Shown: positions 6,699 through 10,123 of the stretch, one piece after another
Numbering within the stretch: the stretch's first letter is position 1
Layout: each line of letters begins with the position of its first letter
Origin: Pseudomonadota bacterium
Lineage (GTDB): Bacteria > Myxococcota > UBA9042 > PHBI01
DNA: 10,123 nt
Reading direction: 5' to 3'
NCBI GenBank assembly: GCA_005772945.1
Contig: SXIE01000293.1
Location: 1 to 10,123, forward strand
Notes under the pieces: model-generated
Told to the model about the DNA's origin: nothing
The model's database searches: none
What the model saw: only the letters and a program-made list of their open reading frames with translations
Made by a program: the position numbers and the translations under genes

Positions 6699-7100
6699 TC
6701 AGGGCGCTACCTCGACGCACTGCAAAACGAGCGAGCGCGTTTCGCCCGGCGTCGAGCAGCGCTCGCTCAGCGGCCACACCCAGTCGCCCCCGCGCACGAC
6801 GATGGCCGCCGTCGCGCCCGCCTCGATCTTCGAGCACGCGACGATCGCCTGCGTCGGCGCGATCGCCTCGGTCTCGACATGGCCGTCGATCATCGCCTCG
6901 GCGAGGTCGAACTCGCCGCTGCACGTCTCGTCGAGCCGAATCTGAATCGGGCACGCACCCGCGCCGCACCCGGTCGTCGTGCAGCGGCAGGGGGGGATCT
7001 CCCCTTGGAACGAATCGCCGCCGCAGGCCGCCACCGTTCCCAGGCCGAGTCCCATCAGCAGGCCCGCCAACACCGCGGCCATCGCGGAATGCGTCATCAT
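6699..7100 (-). CDS. Small cysteine-rich lipoprotein
   Basis: A 133-residue protein starting at ATG 7100-7098, preceded by GGAGAGGA (7111-7118); the open frame reaches a TTG at 7136 but without a better ribosome binding site. The N-terminus is a lipoprotein signal peptide with lipobox V-A-A-C, giving lipid-bearing C26 followed by Gly-Gly-Asp. The mature part has eight more cysteines (C38, C40, C45, C50, C60, C89, C115, C128), an even number compatible with four disulfides, so the protein should lie outside the cytoplasm. The early CRC-TTTGC-GAGAC spacing resembles a small disulfide knot, but I recognise no named domain. It heads the four-gene minus-strand cluster and diverges from the TPR protein gene; the glycosylase starts 9 bases after its stop. 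Function unknown. Confidence 0.75.
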   Translation of the reverse strand: MMTHSAMAAVLAGLLMGLGLGTVAACGGDSFQGEIPPCRCTTTGCGAGACPIQIRLDETCSGEFDLAEAMIDGHVETEAIAPTQAIVACSKIEAGATAAIVVRGGDWVWPLSERCSTPGETRSLVLQCVEVAP

Positions 7101-7129
7101 CGGCGCGAGGTTCCTCTCCGGCGTCGTCG

Positions 7130-7158
7130 TTGTCAACCGCGACCACGGATGCTAGCGT
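7130..7158 (+). promoter_or_regulatory. Candidate sigma70-type promoter with extended -10 for the TPR protein gene
   Basis: TTGTCA (7130-7135) matches five of six bases of TTGACA. After a 17-base spacer comes TAGCGT (7153-7158), a weak -10 but preceded by TG at 7150-7151, the extended -10 signature. It lies about 90 bases before the ATG at 7247. Experimental start-site data are lacking, so this is inference from spacing and motif match. Confidence 0.45.
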
Positions 7159-7167
7159 TTTTCCGCT

Positions 7168-7189
7168 CGCCAAGTGCGCCAAGCGCTTG
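7168..7189. promoter_or_regulatory. Possible operator: direct repeat plus 10-bp palindrome in divergent intergenic region
   Basis: CGCCAAG occurs at 7168-7174 and again at 7177-7183, one near-turn apart (9 bases). The second copy runs into the perfect palindrome CAAGCGCTTG (7180-7189). The site lies just downstream of the proposed -10 of the plus-strand promoter and between two divergent genes, where a repressor site could be. No regulator is encoded nearby, and short GC-rich palindromes arise easily by chance here. Confidence 0.2.
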
Positions 7190-7235
7190 CTGCGCCCGAC
7201 AAGCGCGGGGCGCACGCCCGTCGCGGAGTTTCCTC

Positions 7236-7240
7236 GGAGG
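7236..7240 (+). promoter_or_regulatory. Ribosome binding site for the TPR protein gene
   Basis: GGAGG followed by six bases and ATG at 7247. This near-consensus Shine-Dalgarno fixes the start and shows that the 39 open codons upstream (from 7130) are not part of the gene. Confidence 0.8.
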
Positions 7241-7246
7241 TCGTCC

Positions 7247-8752
7247 ATGAAAGCCACGCGAATTGCCCTTTCGTTGCTCGCCTCGACGGTGCTCGCCTCG
7301 CTTTCCGCAGGCCGGGCGCTGGCCGCCGATCCCTGGAAGGCCAACGGCGGCGACTGCGACCAGACGGCCTTCAAGTCCCCGCTCGACGCCTCGCTCAAGC
7401 ACATCAGCGAGTGCGTGAAGCTCTGGGAGGCCTACAAGAGCAGCGTCAAGGACGTGAAGGGTCTCTATAAGGAGAACGTGTCGCTCGCGATGCAGCTCCT
7501 CTATCAGAAGGGCAGCGACGACGACGCAGCCATCGCCAAGATCGCGCTCGGCCGCCTCGGCGTGACCGACCTCCCGGCCCGCAGCGCGAAGGCCGGCTCG
7601 AAGGCGGGCACCAGCGGCGGAACCAAGGCCGCGGACGACGGCACCCGCAAACCCTACGCCCCGCCGACGCCCTCCAAGGCCGACATCAAGGCCGCCGACG
7701 CCGCCTTCAAGACCGGCTACGGCGCCTACCAGAAGCAGAAGTTCGACGTCGCGCTCAAGTCGTACCTCAAGATGGTCGACGTCGCGCCGGGCTACCACAA
7801 GGGCCACTACAACGTCGCCTGCGCCTATGCGTTGCTGGGCGACGAAGCCAACATGAACAAGTTCCTGCAGAACCTGCGCGACATGGCGGCGGGCGGCGAC
7901 GTCGACGCGAACAAGGTCCTGCGCACGGCCTGGAGCGACACCGACTTCAAGGACATCAAAGACAAGTCGCTGAACTTCAAGCGCATCACCGGCTACACGC
8001 GCGTGCTGCTCATCAACGACATCCCCGAGCAGGACGAAAAGAACTTCAAGAACCTGACGACCCTGTTCGAGAAGCTCGGCTACAAGCCCGACACCAAGGA
8101 CTCCGACAAGAAGCCGCTCAAGAAGCCGCACATCTTCTACCTCGCGCACGCCGACCACGCGGCCTACGCGGCCCGCAAGCTCATCAAGCACGACAAGACC
8201 GTCGTGAAGCTCATGGACGACCCCGAGGCGCTCAAGGGCTACGACATGGTCGTGCAGTGGAGCGACGACATCAAGAAGGGCGAGGAGCAGGAGAACGACT
8301 GGGTCAGCGCGCCGGACAAGGCCGACAAGGAGCTCGCGGCGATCGCGACCAAGCAGGACGAGATCCTCATGAAGCCCGACCAGGCGATCGACGAGGTCGA
8401 CGCGGTCCTGCAGAAGCCGGGCGACGTGGTCGACGACGCGACGAGCAAGGTCGACAAGACCAAGAAGTCGGTCGACAACGTGCTCGACGCCCCCGACAAG
8501 GTCAACGACCAGGTGGCCCGCGTCAAAGGGCTCTGCAAGTCGCGCACGTGGGCCCGCCGTCCCTTGCGCGTCCTTGCATGCGATCTTGCGTCGCGTGACG
8601 CGCCCGCCGGGGCTTCGCGCTTGGCCGTGCGTCGGGTCCGCCGCGCGCGCGCTTCCTTTCCGTTGACGTCGTCTACGGCCCGCGCGAGGATTCCGGCCTC
8701 GCCGACGCCGACTCGCGCAGCGGCGCCCTCTCGGAACGGACAGAAGCGATGA
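7247..8752 (+). CDS. Periplasmic TPR protein with LytR_C-like domain; C-terminal tail doubtful
   Basis: The open frame from ATG 7247 gives 501 residues. A signal peptide ([20 protein letters not shown]... ending GRALAADP near residue 27) indicates export. A low-complexity Lys/Gly/Ala/Pro linker (~109-145) leads to a TPR-like helical pair at ~150-205, with [20 protein letters not shown] and [11 protein letters not shown] (188-198). Residues ~252-341 ([11 protein letters not shown], a helix ending [34 protein letters not shown]) follow the strand-helix-strand-helix pattern of the LytR_C domain. That match is by eye. Residues ~376-430 form charged amphipathic repeats. After about residue 432 (position ~8545) the character changes abruptly: Arg/Ser/Pro-rich, with third-position A/T codons frequent, unlike the body. 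The real protein may therefore end near there, with the stop lost by frameshift or sequencing error. The literal stop overlaps the tatA start (ATGA, 8749-8752). Function unknown; probably an envelope scaffold. Confidence 0.75.
   Translation: MKATRIALSLLASTVLASLSAGRALAADPWKANGGDCDQTAFKSPLDASLKHISECVKLWEAYKSSVKDVKGLYKENVSLAMQLLYQKGSDDDAAIAKIALGRLGVTDLPARSAKAGSKAGTSGGTKAADDGTRKPYAPPTPSKADIKAADAAFKTGYGAYQKQKFDVALKSYLKMVDVAPGYHKGHYNVACAYALLGDEANMNKFLQNLRDMAAGGDVDANKVLRTAWSDTDFKDIKDKSLNFKRITGYTRVLLINDIPEQDEKNFKNLTTLFEKLGYKPDTKDSDKKPLKKPHIFYLAHADHAAYAARKLIKHDKTVVKLMDDPEALKGYDMVVQWSDDIKKGEEQENDWVSAPDKADKELAAIATKQDEILMKPDQAIDEVDAVLQKPGDVVDDATSKVDKTKKSVDNVLDAPDKVNDQVARVKGLCKSRTWARRPLRVLACDLASRDAPAGASRLAVRRVRRARASFPLTSSTARARIPASPTPTRAAAPSRNGQKR
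8663..8691 (+). promoter_or_regulatory. Possible promoter for tatA
   Basis: TTGACG (8663-8668) matches five of six -35 bases. A 17-base spacer leads to GAGGAT (8686-8691), a poor -10. It lies 58 bases before the tatA ATG, inside the stretch whose codon use does not look protein-coding, which would suit an intergenic region. Confidence 0.3.
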
Positions 8753-9030
8753 CGAACGCGATGGAATCGAAGTCGGTGCTCCAGGCCCTGGGCGGCCTCG
8801 GCGTGACCGAGCTGATCTTGATCCTCCTCATCGTGCTCCTGGTCTTCGGCGCCGGGAAGCTGCCGCAGCTCGGGGACGCGCTGGGCAAGGGGATCCGGAA
8901 CTTCAAGAACGCCACCAAAGGCGCCAAAGAGGCCGTCGACGTGACCCCCAAGGCGCTCGAGGACAAGGACGGCAAGGCCGCCCGGACCGTCGAGGTCGAC
9001 GCGACCGAGAAATCCGAGAAGCGCGCCTGA
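8749..9030 (+). CDS. tatA: Sec-independent protein translocase subunit TatA/TatE
   Basis: A 93-residue protein with the full TatA/TatE layout: a short N-terminus, one transmembrane helix at ~19-33 starting with the polar residue E21, the FG hinge at F33-G34 in VFGAGKLP, then an amphipathic helix ([22 protein letters not shown], ~41-62) and a charged, disordered tail. TatA oligomers form the translocation site of the twin-arginine pathway, which exports folded proteins with TatBC. ATG 8749 is taken as start; an in-frame ATG at 8761 would shorten the N-terminus by four residues, and neither has a strong Shine-Dalgarno. The start overlaps the nominal stop of the preceding frame by ATGA. tatB and tatC are not in the window, so this is a detached copy, as is common in delta-proteobacteria. 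A TatA rather than TatB call rests on the short length and short amphipathic helix. Confidence 0.92.
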   Translation: MTNAMESKSVLQALGGLGVTELILILLIVLLVFGAGKLPQLGDALGKGIRNFKNATKGAKEAVDVTPKALEDKDGKAARTVEVDATEKSEKRA

Positions 9031-9050
9031 GCCGCCTGTCGTCGGGCGGC
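9031..9050 (+). terminator. GC-rich hairpin right after the tatA stop, possible terminator
   Basis: GCCGCCTG (9031-9038) and CGGGCGGC (9043-9050) pair over eight base pairs (one T-G wobble) around the four-base loop TCGT, starting at the first base after the stop codon. There is no T tract, so it is not a classic intrinsic terminator; it may act as an mRNA 3' stabiliser or a factor-dependent stop. Confidence 0.4.
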
Positions 9051-9106
9051 GCGTATCGCGCCCTACCCGGCCCCATTGCCCAAGTGCCCGTGTGAATGAC
9101 CGCTCG

Positions 9107-9125
9107 GCGCGCCGTCACGGCGCGC
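9107..9125. repeat. 19-bp near-perfect palindrome between tatA and the lipoprotein gene
   Basis: GCGCGCC (9107-9113), GTCAC, GGCGCGC (9119-9125). The symmetry continues into the centre, so all nine base pairs around C9116 match. It could form a seven-pair hairpin with a five-base loop, or be a protein-binding palindrome. It lies in the 191-base gap (9031-9221), which otherwise contains no gene that I can see. Confidence 0.5.
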
Positions 9126-9209
9126 AACGCCGCGTGAATAAGCGCCGAACCGAGCCCGTCCGTAGGCGTTTCTTCGGGGCCATGTTGCCCTCGTGATGTC
9201 TCTCACGAC

Positions 9210-9213
9210 GGAG
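9210..9213 (+). promoter_or_regulatory. Ribosome binding site for the proline-rich lipoprotein gene
   Basis: GGAG followed by eight bases and ATG at 9222. It supports this start, which also places the lipobox at the normal distance. Confidence 0.6.
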
Positions 9214-9221
9214 TTCGGACC

Positions 9222-10088
9222 ATGACGCGGCGCGTTTGGGCGGGAGCGGTTCTTGGTTTTGGCTTGATGGCTTGTGGGCCGATGCCGGGCTACATCACGG
9301 AGCCCGAGGCTCCCACGCCGTCGGCGCCGCCGGCCAAGGCGGAGAGCCCGCGGGTGCCAACGCCTGGCCCGAGCGACGAAGCGGGGTCGGAGGTTGTCTC
9401 CGACCCGCTGCCGACGACCGACCGACCGAGCGTCGCGCGGGCCCCCGAGCGCCGCGAGGCTCCGCCTCCGCGCGACGCGTACGACCCCGCGGAAGACCAA
9501 GACGCGCCGCCCGCGCCGAGCCAGCCGCCGATCTTCCGTCCCTCGCAGCGCATCCCCGAGCCGCCCGCGACCAAGTCGGGGATGCAGACCATTCGGCTCG
9601 ATGACGACTCCTACTACCTGGTCGATGCGGCGCGCGGCGTGTGCTTCTTCCGGCACAAGGACGTGATGGCGCCGGTCGACTGCGGCAAGATCCCCGAGTC
9701 GGGCGGCGAGGACGCGCCGGCGCCCGAGCGCACGACGCGCGCCCCGACCCAGCCGCCGCGCCTCTCGCGCCCGCCGATCCAGCCCCCCGCCCTTCCTCCC
9801 GAGCCGGAGCCCGCAGCCGAGCCCGAGCCGGAACCCCCGACCCAGCCGAGCACGCGCCCGCCGCAAGCGCCCAAGCTGCAGGCGAGCCCCGACGAGATGC
9901 TGCGCTTCGAGCGCGCCTACGACGCCATCTTCTGCGATCGCAAGCGCGGCGACACGACGCCGCCCGACCAGCGGATCCGCGCGCAGGGCCTGACCACCGC
10001 GCGCTACGAGGCGATCGAAGGCTGGTGGGCGGACGACGAGAACGCGTGGTGGACGCTCACCGAGCGTGCGCGACGGTCCTGCAAATAG
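9222..10088 (+). CDS. Proline-rich lipoprotein with paired-cysteine domains
   Basis: A 288-residue protein. MTRRVWAGAVLGFGLMAC is a compact lipoprotein signal peptide with lipobox L-M-A-C and lipidated C18. Residues ~25-120 are a disordered Pro/Ala/Glu/Arg-rich linker. A small ordered patch at ~120-157 (MQTIRLDDDSYYLVDAARG, then C141 and C154 in VCFFRHKD...VDCGK) is followed by a second Pro-rich stretch with PEPEP repeats at ~190-205. A C-terminal helical domain (~222-288) holds C238 and C287 and many Trp residues (EGWWADDENAWWTL). The two cysteine pairs suggest two disulfides. Pro/Glu-Pro linkers of this kind typically span periplasm or peptidoglycan, so an outer-membrane-anchored envelope protein is likely. 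I recognise no named domain. Downstream, at the window edge, comes a probable terminator. Confidence 0.8.
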   Translation: MTRRVWAGAVLGFGLMACGPMPGYITEPEAPTPSAPPAKAESPRVPTPGPSDEAGSEVVSDPLPTTDRPSVARAPERREAPPPRDAYDPAEDQDAPPAPSQPPIFRPSQRIPEPPATKSGMQTIRLDDDSYYLVDAARGVCFFRHKDVMAPVDCGKIPESGGEDAPAPERTTRAPTQPPRLSRPPIQPPALPPEPEPAAEPEPEPPTQPSTRPPQAPKLQASPDEMLRFERAYDAIFCDRKRGDTTPPDQRIRAQGLTTARYEAIEGWWADDENAWWTLTERARRSCK

Positions 10089-10108
10089 CCAGGACGGCGA
10101 CGAAAGAC

Positions 10109-10123
10109 AAAAAAGCCCGGAGC
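10109..10123. terminator. Left half of a probable bidirectional intrinsic terminator, cut by window edge
   Basis: Six A residues (10109-10114) run directly into GCCCGGAGC at the window end, 20 bases after the lipoprotein stop. This is how the left arm of an A-tract/GC-stem/T-tract terminator looks. The complementary right arm (GCTCCGGGC then T's) would have to lie just beyond position 10123, so the call cannot be completed here. Confidence 0.5.

Noticed and set aside
7133..8191. A 352-codon minus-strand open frame opposite the TPR gene
   Set aside because: The translation is a Val/Leu/Gly/Arg repeat-like mirror of the Lys/Asp/Ala-rich plus-strand protein, which has a signal peptide and a strong ribosome binding site.
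8588..8601. Hairpin GCGTC-GCGT-GACGC in the doubtful tail of the TPR gene
   Set aside because: A five-pair stem in GC-rich sequence is expected by chance, and there is no T tract.
8641..8652. Alternating CG run that might form Z-DNA or be a methylation-rich site
   Set aside because: It is short and in keeping with the base composition; I see no further structure around it.
1..10123. Search for CRISPR arrays, insertion-sequence ends, tRNA/rRNA genes, toxin-antitoxin pairs, retrons and phage or defence genes
   Set aside because: No spaced direct-repeat array, transposase, reverse transcriptase, nuclease-helicase set or structural RNA was recognised on either strand.

Overview
The window is very GC-rich (roughly 70% by eye, with codon third positions almost always G or C) and densely packed. 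It holds ten genes that I can support. The mix suggests a chromosomal region of a delta-proteobacterial lineage, most likely Myxococcota: a short AgmX/PglI-type C-terminal-domain protein, an FG-GAP (VCBS) secreted protein, two cysteine-bearing lipoproteins, a TPR periplasmic protein and a lone TatA. This taxonomic call is inference from gene content and base composition; there is no rRNA or other marker gene.

Layout. (1) Positions 1-2570, minus strand: a secreted FG-GAP protein (1047-2570) followed by a peptide-type ABC solute-binding protein (1-1050, cut by the window edge). The second gene starts with GTG inside a 4-base GTGA overlap, so the two are probably translationally coupled. (2) Positions 2731-4023, plus strand: a full-length two-domain chromate transporter (ChrA), divergent from the first pair. 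(3) Positions 4123-7100, minus strand: a four-gene cluster in the order small Cys-rich lipoprotein, Fpg/Nei-type DNA glycosylase, seven-helix DUF5924/DUF2914 membrane protein, AgmX/TonB-C-like secreted protein. The gaps are 9, 17 and 54 bases. (4) Positions 7247-9030, plus strand: a periplasmic TPR protein with a LytR_C-like domain, whose reading frame runs open into an ATGA overlap with tatA. (5) Positions 9222-10088, plus strand: a proline-rich lipoprotein, followed at the window edge by what looks like the first half of an intrinsic terminator.

How the genes relate. Most products act in the envelope or periplasm (solute-binding protein, FG-GAP protein, ChrA, AgmX-like, DUF2914 protein, both lipoproteins, TPR protein, TatA). 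Fpg is the one clear cytoplasmic DNA-repair enzyme and sits inside an envelope-gene cluster. I see no mobile element, tRNA, rRNA, CRISPR array, toxin-antitoxin pair or defence system. The points most worth a second look are the coupled FG-GAP/solute-binding pair, the C-terminal tail of the TPR protein (composition suggests a lost stop codon or frameshift), the LytR_C-like domain on a TPR protein, and the variant zinc finger with C-terminal extension of the glycosylase. I did not find convincing evidence of a wholly new system.

Because GC content is so high, long open frames occur antisense to nearly every real gene. Genes were chosen on protein-family features, signal peptides, ribosome binding sites and tight spacing, not on length.
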